64,000 nucleotides of DNA, taken from NCBI GenBank assembly GCA_016110215.1, contig JADWQD010000003.1, positions 620,001 to 684,000 on the forward strand, read 5' to 3'. The position numbers and the translations under genes are program-made. The notes beneath the pieces are model-generated. The model saw only the letters and a list, made by a program, of their open reading frames with translations, searched no databases and had not been told where the DNA came from. Below, one piece after another: positions 54,295-64,000 of the stretch; position 1 is the first letter of the stretch, and every line of letters starts with the position of its first letter. The DNA comes from Capronia americana (lineage: Eukaryota; Ascomycota; Eurotiomycetes; Chaetothyriales; Herpotrichiellaceae).

Positions 54295-55737
54295 ATGACA
54301 TCCGGGGTGTCCCCGTCTTCTATATCGATTTGCGGGGTGCAGAAGTGCCCGTCTGGCAAGCTCGTCACCGTGAAATTCACCCACGCGACCTATACTTTCC
54401 ATTCTCAATGGCTTCACGACGCGCAAATGGACGATGGACCTTACAAGACTGCAGACAACGCCTACTCGCGCAAAACGTCTATGGCTGAGGTGTCGGACGC
54501 CAGCACCAGCGGTGAGGGCATCACTTCGACGATGAATATCTCCTGGACGGATGGCCGGGAGAGCCAATTCCCGTGTCTGTGGCTGTGGGTGTACGCGCCC
54601 TTGGTGGGCAAGTGCGAGAAAAAGGACATGACGGCGGTGACGGAGGAATGCGATTCTCCAGAAGCAGAGCCCGCTGTCAGCATGGCCGTGAAACCGATCG
54701 AGCAGATCGAAGAGATCTCCTACACGGACCTATTCCCCACCATGTCCGAATCCACCCGGCTGCACATCTACGAAGTCCTAGCCCACCCGTCCTTCGCGGG
54801 CATCCTGAAAATCACGAACCTGCCCGCTCCGGACGTCCACTCCGAGCGCCACGGGAAGAACACGCTGGTCGTCTCGCTCCTCACACACATCTTCGGCGGC
54901 GTGTTTGACCACCCCCGCCGCACGACGGGGCAGTCCTACAACATCTCATCCCACCACGCCAGCGACGTGGCCAAGGGTCTCCTCGTGCCCAACTACAACA
55001 CGGCCAACTTCCTGCTCCCGCACGTCGACCAGTCTTTTTACCAGCACCACACGCGCATCGTGGGCCTGTACGTCCTCGAAGGCGAGAGTGTGAATTCCTT
55101 TGTCTCCGCCCCGGCCGTCCTCGAAGCTCTCCGGAAAGAGAACCCAGAATTAGTTACCCCCTTGTACACATGTCCCATGGCCCTCGGGCGCGCCGGCAAG
55201 ATGTATTCACCCACCATATACCAGGGCACGACCGCCACTGCGGTGACGACAACGGGGAACAATAACGTGCTGGGCCACGAGAATCCACTCACGGGCACGG
55301 CCGCCTCGACCGCAGCGCCCACCACCATCACCACCACCACCACCTTCCGCTGGCACCCACACTACGTCGGCAGCCTTCTGTGCGACTTCGACGCCTTCCC
55401 CGCGGCTCTGGCCGCCCACCGCGCCTTCCAGGCCATCAGCGACCGGCCGGCCTTTCAGACAAAGCTCCCCCTCCGCCCGGGCGACATGTACCTGTTCGAC
55501 AACCACCGGGTGCTGCACGGGCGGGACCGCGTGGTGCGCGAGCCGAGGACGTGCGTCGGGCAGAGCGTCACCGAGCAGGTCGTGCTGGACGGGTGGCGGG
55601 ATTTGTTGGTCGGGCGGCTCCTCCTCGCCGCGCCCTGCGGGGTCATGCCGGAGAGGTGGTTGGTGCATGTGCCGTTGATGCAGTTGTACGAGATGGACAG
55701 GATCGTCATGGGAGGTCGTCAGCCTCGTTCGTTGTAG
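54295..55737 (+). CDS. TauD/TfdA dioxygenase, gamma-butyrobetaine hydroxylase-like
   Basis: Single exon of 480 residues if ATG 54295 is used; the frame is open to 54010. N-terminal ~80-100 residues resemble the N-domain of gamma-butyrobetaine/trimethyllysine dioxygenases (VKFTHATYTFHSQWLHDAQ, then SWTDGRESQFPCLWLW). The TauD part has iron ligands His243 and Asp245 (LPHVDQSF) and His408 (HRVLHGR). A low-complexity Thr-rich insert (~320-345) lies in the catalytic domain. It would use 2-oxoglutarate and O2 to hydroxylate a trimethylamine-type substrate; it could serve carnitine synthesis, but the match is not close enough to be sure. Confidence 0.82.
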   Translation: MTSGVSPSSISICGVQKCPSGKLVTVKFTHATYTFHSQWLHDAQMDDGPYKTADNAYSRKTSMAEVSDASTSGEGITSTMNISWTDGRESQFPCLWLWVYAPLVGKCEKKDMTAVTEECDSPEAEPAVSMAVKPIEQIEEISYTDLFPTMSESTRLHIYEVLAHPSFAGILKITNLPAPDVHSERHGKNTLVVSLLTHIFGGVFDHPRRTTGQSYNISSHHASDVAKGLLVPNYNTANFLLPHVDQSFYQHHTRIVGLYVLEGESVNSFVSAPAVLEALRKENPELVTPLYTCPMALGRAGKMYSPTIYQGTTATAVTTTGNNNVLGHENPLTGTAASTAAPTTITTTTTFRWHPHYVGSLLCDFDAFPAALAAHRAFQAISDRPAFQTKLPLRPGDMYLFDNHRVLHGRDRVVREPRTCVGQSVTEQVVLDGWRDLLVGRLLLAAPCGVMPERWLVHVPLMQLYEMDRIVMGGRQPRSL

Positions 55738-56522
55738 GACCGGGGAAAGGACGGGAGAGCATTCACGGGGCAATCTGTGGGGGGGTGTTCGGATGGGGTG
55801 GCATGAGGTATAATTATCAAAGAGTCTTCCGTTGATTGTTGGGTTGGATTCCGGAATCGGGACTGGACAGGACTCGGGACCGTTGGACCGGTGTCAGGAA
55901 AGAGGTCTACATGGACCCTGGAGATTGCCCGACAAGACTGAGAATCAGCGCAATTCATGCCAGATCTTGGACCTCTTGGCTTAATGTATGCTTGTCTGAA
56001 CCCGGTTCATGACAAGTCTGGACTTTCATACCCTTGGACTTGATTGTTGTCCTGTTGAACTCACTTAAACATGAAATATACCAAGATTTCCAATGGTTCG
56101 AAACTCGTATTGAACGATATCGGGACAAGATAGCAATTCTAAAATATGCAGACGAGAATACCAAGGACAGAGCATACGGCGAGAAATCCAAACATAAAGA
56201 TAAAGCATACCTAAGTTAGAGGCCGTAACCAAGGAAAAATGAAAGTCTCGTATAAAGACTTGGCTGCCACCACCATCTTCTCACTAATACCTCACATGGA
56301 AACAATATTACCTCCATCATCACCATCCCCATGACTCTCGCCATTACCTTGATTCCATCTCATTTCTTTTACTTGTACCTTCATTTCCCTGTAGGTCTTG
56401 GATCGTCTCCCCTGGTTCTGTTAATACGGACCGTGGGACTTATCGAATCCGCCACTGTTCATCTTTTACATCCTTGTCCTCATGCCAGGAAGTGAGGCCT
56501 GCAAGGAAGTAAAGCGTACCAA
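55738..56522. other. Convergent intergenic stretch
   Basis: 785 bp between the TauD-like stop (plus) and the orphan-protein stop (minus). Holds the two 3' ends. No gene seen. Confidence 0.5.
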
Positions 56523-59114
56523 TTACCACCGACTCGGTTTTCCAAATTCATCGTGATATTGCTGAAAATTCCGAATGCCAATCTGCTTGACGACGCCGAA
56601 GAGACCGTTGTGGCCACGGAGGTGGCAGTTGACCAGATCGCGCGAGCTACAGTCGCAGCGGCCGCCTGCGAAGAGTTTGCGAGCTATGGGGCACTGCGTC
56701 AGTCCTGGGCATTCGCCTTTTCCGACACACACAAATGCATGCGGGTATTGATTTGGGCTCGAGTTTCTTACCCTGTTCACTTTCAAATCTGATGGACACC
56801 CGTTTCACTCTCTCCCATCTATTCTCCGAGTCCTTCCTCTTCTCGACGCCCAGTTCTGCAAGGTTCCATTTGGACTCGTCTTGACCGGCATTCCACCGCT
56901 GCGCCAGCAAATACCCTTTGGTCCGCTCGATGCAGGCGGTGCGACATTTTCTGCTTGGGAACCGACAGTCGCAGCGCTGTCGCTCGACCGTTGTCATGTC
57001 GTCGATCTGAAGGGCCACGAGAGAGAGTTTCGACGGTAAGTCTTTACTCTTGAGGAAGACGACAAGCATCGGCTTCAGTGGCATCGAATGCAGACGGGCA
57101 CTAGACGAGTCGCCTGTTTTGAAGGTGGTGACGGTGTTCAATGTCAGGGATGTTTCTCGAGAATATGGGGAAATGACCGTCGTCATAGACATCGAGCTTC
57201 GCGTATGAGAGGATATTGGTGGCATGGGATTGCCGGGGATGAGATCGAGGACTCCAGCAGAAGAGATGTTTGACTGGTCGGTTGGTCTGCGGCTCACTGA
57301 ACCGACATTCGCCAAAGAGCTCTGCCTTCTGAATGGCATCCCACAGTTATAGTCACATTCGTCGTTTGCTGCTGTTGAGGGCTGCCAGTTGCTTTTCAGG
57401 TGTGGCAAATCGCTAAAGCTGGTCCCGGTGATTGATCTGGATGCTTGGCTGGGTGTGCGGTCGCTTTGGTGGCTTCGTAGGTTTGCAGTACTGCCCACGG
57501 TCGCAGAGTCCAACTTGCCGGCCAATGGATTAGGTGTCCGGTTGGCAAACTCCTTTGGCACCCATAGTTGGAGTCTGCCATGCTCCTCGACAAGCTCCTG
57601 TTGATCGGAAATAACAAAGGTCACTTTCACCATTGCCTGATCATATCCGTTGTGCACTTCGTACCCTGTAAAGAGGTGTTGGATCTCGTAAATGTCTTCG
57701 ATGCATTGGAAGTCGGGAGTAATACTACTGAGGCCATTGTCGAGCCTAATTTGGAGGGCTCTTGGCTGCGAGCTTGGAGTGGCGTACAGCGGGAGAAACG
57801 AAAACCTTCCTAGGTCGATGTTTATCTCTCCCAGGTGCGGCGGCTTCTCGCGGCGACTGGTGTCCTCAATAGTTTCGATGAGCTTGTATTGGGATTGATT
57901 GACTTGCCGGATTGTTATCTGTCGCCATATTGATTCGCTTGGGCTTGGCAATGTGATTTGCAGAATCAGTGGAAGCTCCTTTTCGACTTGCGGGGAGACG
58001 AAGGTGCTCAGATCCTCCTCAATCCAGATATCGTACTTGCTTTCCTCAAGTACGTCGATGTCAGGAGCAAGAAGCCCCTGCGCGGAAGGTGCAGAGAACC
58101 GTTGGCATTCTTGATATAGGTCCTCCCGCAGTTTGTCGATATACCGGGGCCAATGTGAGTATTCGCGACCTTTTTCTTCCGCAAAGGCATCACTGCCTTC
58201 AATTTGTGTAAGAATCCATATGCACTTGAGAGTGTTTAGGTATTTCTCCGGGGGTGGCGTTCGATCGCAGAGGAACGGGCCTTCCTTGAACGTTTTCGTG
58301 CTGTCCTCGAAATGCGCGTGGAAGGAATCGGCAGCAAGAGAAAGCGGGACTTGGCTGGGATGTCGCACTTCCGGTCGTTTTCTCTTTGCAGCGGCTAGGA
58401 ATTTCATCTCGATTGCTTCGGGAACTTGGACTGGTATTTCCATAGGCTGTCTTTGTTCGGACATTGCCCCTGCGAAGTCTGGAATCAGCAGGCCCTGAAG
58501 CTGTAGGACACTTTGATGCACCGTGTTGATCCGTTCAGCCAGGTCATGATGGGTTTTGGACAGACAATGGCGAACATCATTGAGGAGCGTCAACTCCAGC
58601 GGCTTGAGCAACAGAAAGATCTTGGAGCTATGCGCCTGCAGCCTCTTTCGCAGATGGTCTACCTTTGGCTGGATGAACAGGTTCCACTGTAAGTTGCTGA
58701 TCGGGTCTTGAGATGTGCGGAACTTAGGGTGATCATCCAACAGCTTCTCGCAGTCTGCTAGGGTCCTCTTGTAATCGCCAACAATGTCCCGGATGGTCAC
58801 AAGCTCCCATTCCTTCTGCGGATGAGACCTCTGAGATTGACACGAACGAAGAGCTTGTTGCTGCCAGTTGAAGTCGGCATTCCGAACAATCCTTTCGATT
58901 TGAGTGAGGTTGTCGATCAGACCCTTGATATCGTTTCCAAGTTCGCGGTAGTTTCCCCCTGTGTAGCAGAGCCATCCGTCAGTCCTCTCTCCAACCTCAT
59001 CGGATGCCAGATCCCATACGTACTTGCATTGAGCTCTTCACTGCAACAAACCTGATGCAGGCGCCATGAAAGCGCTACTCCATTCGTAATCTCGCTCAGT
59101 GGGAATATGACCAT
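56523..59114 (-). CDS. Hypothetical protein, 823 residues, Cys-rich C-terminus
   Basis: Three exons, 59114-59024, 58958-56772 and 56716-56523. The N-terminal ~150 residues are helical (GNYRELGNDIKGLIDNLTQIERIVRNADF; TLADCEKLLDDHPKF), a pattern of many fungal orphan proteins with Het/STAND-type N-domains, but no nucleotide-binding motif follows. A long Ser/Thr-rich middle (~430-600) looks disordered. The C-terminal ~200 residues are Cys-rich (VERQRCDCRFPSRKCRTACIERTK; after the last intron ECPGLTQCPIARKLFAGGRCDCSSRDLVNC), suggesting metal binding or disulfides. The last acceptor at 56717 is the nearest one in phase; another at 56665 is possible. Function unknown. Confidence 0.7.
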
Positions 59115-59874
59115 TGCTTGGAACAACAACGGCAAAGGAGGGAAATGGAGGTGAAATGGAGGCCAACGTAATAGCTACAATGGTGGCTGTTTCCCCCGTC
59201 GGCGTCGTGAAGCAGGATCATCACTTGAGACTGTCCTTCACAGCAACAAAGTCCACGACAGGGAAAGAGGACGAGAGGGGTACCAGATTTTGTTGGGCTG
59301 AGCACTCTGCTTCAGGCATCACACCACCCCCATGCTGAGTGTTTGCCTTTTTCAACCACATGGACGACAGGAAGCGAAGGTCTGTATAACCCTGGTAACT
59401 TCTCCTCGAGTGTGCACCCTCTCTTCACTACGCCGACCATTTGTGGCACCCTCTCGTAGCCTCGCAGCAGCCACCTCGGAGGCATACTTCGCCTGTGCCG
59501 CTTCCTATCGTAGTATGGTCTTACGGCCTGGCCTGTGATCTTTTAGTCCCTAGCCATATTCCATGTCTGCGCCAAAGTCTGGCACGCAGCCAATTCGATT
59601 CGGTTGTTTTGCCAAAACTTGTTTTCCACTGTGACGCGGTGTAACAGCACACAGAATGATTAGCAGCTGAGGCCTTAGCCTTCATGCAGCTGGCCGACTG
59701 AAAGTTAGACTCTTGTCGCCTGATCCCAGCCCCTCTTTCGGTCCAGGTGAGGTGGGTGTTTCTCGGATTTATGCTGGAGGATTTCACTGAAATGATAGGG
59801 AACTCCTTGAACGAAATTCCTCTCACTTTTCGATACGTTGCTCGTTAGTGCTTCATTGCTCGAAACCCACCATA
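59115..59874. promoter_or_regulatory. Divergent intergenic region
   Basis: 760 bp between the 823-residue protein (minus) and the permease (plus). No gene inside; both promoters expected. Confidence 0.45.
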
Positions 59875-62042
59875 ATGACCGATCTGAGTCTAGGGTTGGC
59901 GGATAGAGAAATGTCCTCTGGGCTGCATGAAAAAGCTCCCCATTATGTCAGTGGTGCTTCCTGTGTTGACGACGAGATACGGGAAATACCGCCAGACAAC
60001 TTCTCAAACGCCATCTATACGACGTCACCAAAAGGACGCTTCAAATTAGGAACATGGAGCGTAATTGGCCTAGTCATAAACCGGATGGTTGGTGAGTGGA
60101 CGCTCAAAGAAACTGGAAACAACATACCTGACTTTGAACTTGCAGGGAGTGGCTTCTTCAACTCGCCATCGACCGTCATGAGAGGCACCCATAGTGTTGG
60201 CGTCTCCCTGCTCCTCTGGGTCGCTGGAGCAATCTATGCCATTGCCGGGACCTATGTCTACGTTGAATTGGGCCTCACCCTGCCCCGCCATAAGATCGAT
60301 GGAGTCGACACCGGTGTGCCGAGAAGCGGCGGGACAGTCAATTACCTTCGGTATGCTTTCAGCTGGCCAGCCTACCGTCCCGGGACGGTGCATCTCGTGA
60401 CATGCGTCTTCGCACTGACGTATGTCATCATTGGCAACATGGCGAGCAACTGTTTGATCTTTGGCGTCCGCGTTCTGATGGCGGCGAATGTGCCTGTGAC
60501 GGGCGGTTCCGCTCGCGGCATTGCCATATGTATGGCTACGGTGGCATGTTTCATCCATGCATTCTCGAGACGAGGAGCCATTCTGCTAGGCAACATGTTT
60601 GCCATAGTCAAAGTCCTGACCTTGGTCCTTATCATCGTCACAGCAATATGCGCCTTGGCGGGAGTTTTCGGCGGGAATGCTGCGAAACAAAATCTGTCGG
60701 TCGAGAACTCATTCGCAAGCGCTTCCCAAGACTCGTACGGATATGCCCAAGCTTTTCTTGCGGTCCTCTTCGCCTGTGCAGGTTTCGAACAGCCGAACTA
60801 CGTGAGTCGTCAGCCATCGGATGGGTTGAACAGGAGAGATAGAGGAGACCATTGACTGACCAGAACAGGTCCTCGGTGAAATCAGCCAGCCTCACAAGAC
60901 CTTTCCAAAAGGCAACGGCATCGGTGTCGCGATAGTGGTGATACTGTATGTGCTCGTTAATGTTTCATATGTAAGGCCCCAATATTGTGGCAAACCTGTC
61001 AATGTCAAGCTGACCCGTCCTGAGATGATCGTTGTGCCCAAATCAGACCAGCTGGATCCAAAGCTCAACGTGGCACAGCAATTCTTCCAATTGACCTACA
61101 GCAAAACTGCCAGTAACGAGACTGATCCGGAGAGGCTTCTCTCCGCCTTCATTGCGATATCCACATTTGGGAACATTGTAGTGATGACCTTCACCGCGGC
61201 AAGAAGTAAGTCTCCCAGCCCTCCTGCTGACTCCGTGCTGTCCTGATGAAGACCTTTCTCCTGTAGTCAAGCAAGCCATTGCCAAGGAAGGCATCTTACC
61301 GTGGCCAAAGTTCTTCGGGTCGAGTCAGAACTTGTCCTTCGGGCGCGTTCTAGCGTATGCACACCAGAGAAGAGAGTCCTTCGTTGTTCGAAACCTGTGG
61401 TGGCTGCTCAAGAGGCGTTGGATGGCTCCCGCCGAGCATTCGGAGGACACTCCGGTCGGCGCCCTGTTCCTTCACTGGGTCTTCACAGTGTTCATGATTC
61501 TAGTCACAGCAAACCTCGCACCATTGGATGCTTATAATTTCCTGGCCGGGGTTTATTCGTACGCCGCTTTCGGAGTCTTCAACTTCCTTGTTGCCGCCGC
61601 TCTCTTGAAATTGCGGTTTAGCAGCCAGGAGAAATGGGCCGAGAAGTCAAAGGCCAATCCATCCATCAGCATTATAGCCGCCACCGTCTTCGCAATCGGT
61701 TGTCTGTATCCAGTCATCGCAACGTGGGTCCCTCCGATGGGACCATACGCGCAAGTCAAAGCTGCCGTTTCTTGGTTCACGGTACCAACAGTTGCCTGGA
61801 GCATGTTGGCCTTCGGAGCTGCTTGGTACGTCGGTTTCCTGTGCTACGCTGCTCGAAGGCTACGGAAAGACAAGGTCGAGTTCAAAGTCGAGAGGATAGC
61901 AGATTTCGAGCCTGATCCACACCCAAATGGTCCGCTCGTCGAAGTTGATGAGACGGTAGACTTGTCGTGGGTCGCTAAGGAAACCTCATACGACCAGTCT
62001 GACGAGAAGAGAACGAGCATGTCATTGCATGAAGACTTTTGA
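59875..62042 (+). CDS. LAT-type amino-acid permease (APC superfamily)
   Basis: Five exons, 59875-60091, 60146-60801, 60869-60970, 61025-61205 and 61267-62042, give 643 residues. The first helix carries the substrate-binding GSGFFNSP (split by an intron after MVG), and helix 6 has the FACAGFEQPNYVLGEI block. Twelve hydrophobic helices. This is the low-affinity/high-affinity methionine permease (Mup1/Mup3)-like branch. A cytosolic N-terminus (~1-60) and a charged tail (KVEFKVERIADFEPDPHPNG) are where ubiquitin-dependent endocytosis usually acts. The start is the ATG at 59875; an earlier in-frame start would be GTG. It converges on the second permease, with 113 bp between stop codons. Substrate not known. 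Confidence 0.9.
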
Positions 62043-62155
62043 TGTGGTTTCAGTGGCCAAAGGCCGGCTCACGGCAGAGAGCCGGTGCCGTCTGTGGTCG
62101 AAAAGTTTCTCTTGGAGGGTCATTATACTGTGTCAGGGCCAGTGGCACTCAGTTT

Positions 62156-64000
62156 TCAACCATGTTGTGCCGATGGCAGAATGGTCAGTTCCGTTTCAGA
62201 TAGATTTTCACTTAACCGCGGCCGTAGCTCTTCATCAAGGTTGGCATCTCCGGCGGGCAAGATCCAGTAGGCTTTGTAGTAGAACAAAGAGCATACACAA
62301 AGGAACACCAGAACCAATGCAGACTCTAGCATATGAGCGATCAGAGATTGCAGCACAATAACACCAACAAGGCCACAAAAGGCCAGGGGCCAGAAAATTG
62401 CTCCGTAGCCAGCGTTGGTATGTCGCATATCGGCTCCCTGCAAGTGAGCTCTTCGGATCAGCAGCCCGAGCACTGTTACAAAATATACCATGTACTCCAT
62501 CATGCCTGTTCTATATCGTCAGCAGGAGTGAAAGGCTGGGAACGAAGCTGTAAATTGAAGATTTATCTCATAATACCTTTGAATGTTAAGAGACGGCGGA
62601 ATGAGCCGGCAAGCACATATACCGAAGCCAGGAGGCAATTCAACATCATTGCGTTCCTTGCAAATGTACGTCAGCCACAAATATCATAGCTGGAAGGATC
62701 TGGGATGTGCCCACCGAGGAACATTATCATTCTCCTCGTCTCCGGCCGAAGAGACCCTGAGAGGTAGATACCTCGACAAACAGCCATAGAATGGAGATCT
62801 GTGCCGTTCGGCCGCAGAACTCGCGCCGGCTTGTAGGAATGGTGGAAGGTATTGTCGATCGCCGGCGGCCTGGGTGAGCCGGCTAGTCGAAAATACATTG
62901 GAGTTTAGTGAGCCCAAAGAGCACATACAGACCACCCAGGTGTAGAATAACACCCCTAGGCGTCCGAACACAATCTTCCCGAATTCCTGGAATAGGCACA
63001 TATTAGTTCTGACCGCCTGGTGGGTGCATCGCAAGATGGAATAATATTCATTTTCGAGACTCCTTTTCCCCTGATCATGGGTACAATTTCAGAGCAAAGC
63101 GAGAAATCGAGCTGACCTACCAAGGCCGGTGCGTCAGTTTCTTTCAAAGTCTCCGCAGGCACAGTAGTGTAGAGTGCAAGGTTAGCACATAGAAACAGGG
63201 TAATGATAAGGGACAAGGCAGCTTTGAGTACTCGAGGGAGCGTGATGTCAGGGTCTTGAATTTCGCCACCAACGAAGCCGAGCTGAACATTGTTAGAAAC
63301 TTCCCGCGAAGCATGAGTTTGAGGCATTTCTCACACTCTCCCACCCTCCTGTAGCAAATGCTGCCGCATAGATTGACTCCACAAACCCGCCAAAGGAAAC
63401 CCAGATTTCCGAGAACGCAGGTGGTGATATGATGCTGCCTTGCGCCTCGGTGACAGTGTGGTGTACTTGTGGATTCCCTGGAGCGGACTCTTGAGATGAG
63501 TCTGACCCAAAGAGAAACACAATCATGCCCGCAATGGGAATCGAGCAAAGACCGAAAACCTTGAGGCAAAGGAAGATATTCCCCATCCCTGTACCGATGC
63601 GAGTGCCCATGGAATTGAGCCAGGTTATGGCGGCAACGGCAAGGATGGCGGAAACTTTGAACACCCATGTAGGAATCGTCTGCTCGAACAGGATGGCCTT
63701 GAACAGGTACTCCGAGAAAACCAGGGAAACCATGCCTAAGGCAAGAGGTCTCGAGACGAATATCCACATCCAGGCGAAGAGGAAGCCGAATAGATCTCCA
63801 TAGAGAAACCTCAAGTACTCTTGAATACCTCCATTGAGTGGAACCAATCTCCCTAGAGTGGCAAATGACGCGGCACCTGTGGCTGCAATGATACCTGCCA
63901 CTATCCAGGCCAACATGGCGAGACCAGTCGAAGACACATGGGATCGTACAGCGGCGGGAGCTGAGAAAATGCCGGAGCCGATTTGAAGACCGACAACGAT
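62156..64000 (-). CDS. LAT-type amino-acid permease, partial (5' end outside window)
   Basis: Five exons visible, in coding order >64000-63335, 63282-63121, 62986-62715, 62656-62577 and 62505-62156; about 510 residues. The first visible residues IVVGLQIGSGIFSAPA hold the helix-1 GSGIFS substrate-binding motif; the true start is beyond the window. A FATGGWES-LGFVGGEIQDPDITLPR block fits helix 6 of the family. The last exon carries helices 11-12 and a charged tail. Splicing was placed by family alignment: DNVPR-NAMMLN and LLTFK-GMMEY. It is a different permease from the plus-strand neighbour (GSGIFS versus GSGFFNS). Confidence 0.85.

Noticed and set aside
1..64000. CRISPR arrays, prophage or intact transposons
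   Set aside because: No regularly spaced repeats, no phage genes and no transposase or reverse-transcriptase motif noticed on either strand.

Overview
This is nuclear DNA from a filamentous ascomycete (Pezizomycotina). The genes have many short introns of about 45-90 nt with GT...AG borders and CTAAC/CTGAC-type branch sites. Intergenic gaps are about 0.3-2 kb and both strands are coding. The families are typical fungal ones: Rictor/Ste16, Aar2, a LON-RING protein, fungal LAT-type permeases, and a DOMON-cytochrome b561 protein. Gene style and the many black-yeast-like families suggest Eurotiomycetes, perhaps Chaetothyriales; that placement is an inference. No bacterial, viral, CRISPR or intact transposon sequence was seen. 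Gene models were built by hand from reading frames and splice sites; reading phase was checked across every junction.

Layout. 0-11.5 kb: two orphan-type proteins (one a Ser/Thr-rich single-pass membrane protein), an HSPA12-like Hsp70 ATPase, a small beta-carbonic anhydrase, a multi-pass membrane protein and a GCIP/cyclin-D1-binding-like protein. 12-17.9 kb: an amidase, a RidA-amine oxidase fusion protein and a DUF2231 membrane protein. 19-31 kb: a 2-oxoglutarate oxygenase, a membrane-associated alpha/beta hydrolase, a secreted SGNH hydrolase, a frameshifted MFS sugar transporter and a DOMON-b561 protein. 32-39.6 kb is a housekeeping block: prephenate dehydrogenase, uS11 (S14), Aar2, uS9 (S16), mitochondrial uL13 and uricase. 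40-52.4 kb: the TORC2 subunit Rictor/Ste16, a RING-LON protein, a thioredoxin-like protein and an AhpD-like protein. 54-64 kb: a TauD/gamma-butyrobetaine-type dioxygenase, a large orphan protein with a cysteine-rich C-terminus, and two tail-to-tail LAT-type amino-acid permeases, the second cut by the window end.

Nitrogen handling recurs: amidase, RidA-amine oxidase, uricase, tyrosine synthesis and two amino-acid permeases. The RidA-amine oxidase and the uricase both end in the peroxisomal signal Ala-Lys-Leu, so two H2O2-forming nitrogen oxidases are probably peroxisomal. There is no sign of a single dedicated gene cluster; most neighbours look like ordinary genomic context.

Most notable: (i) the RidA-flavin amine oxidase fusion, which joins an imine-forming enzyme to an imine-hydrolysing one; (ii) a perfect 8-bp tandem duplication that breaks an otherwise complete MFS transporter; (iii) a GC-AG intron, a 21-nt microexon, an 18-residue internal duplication and an intronic minisatellite; (iv) a short GTAC-containing motif scattered through the intergenic regions.
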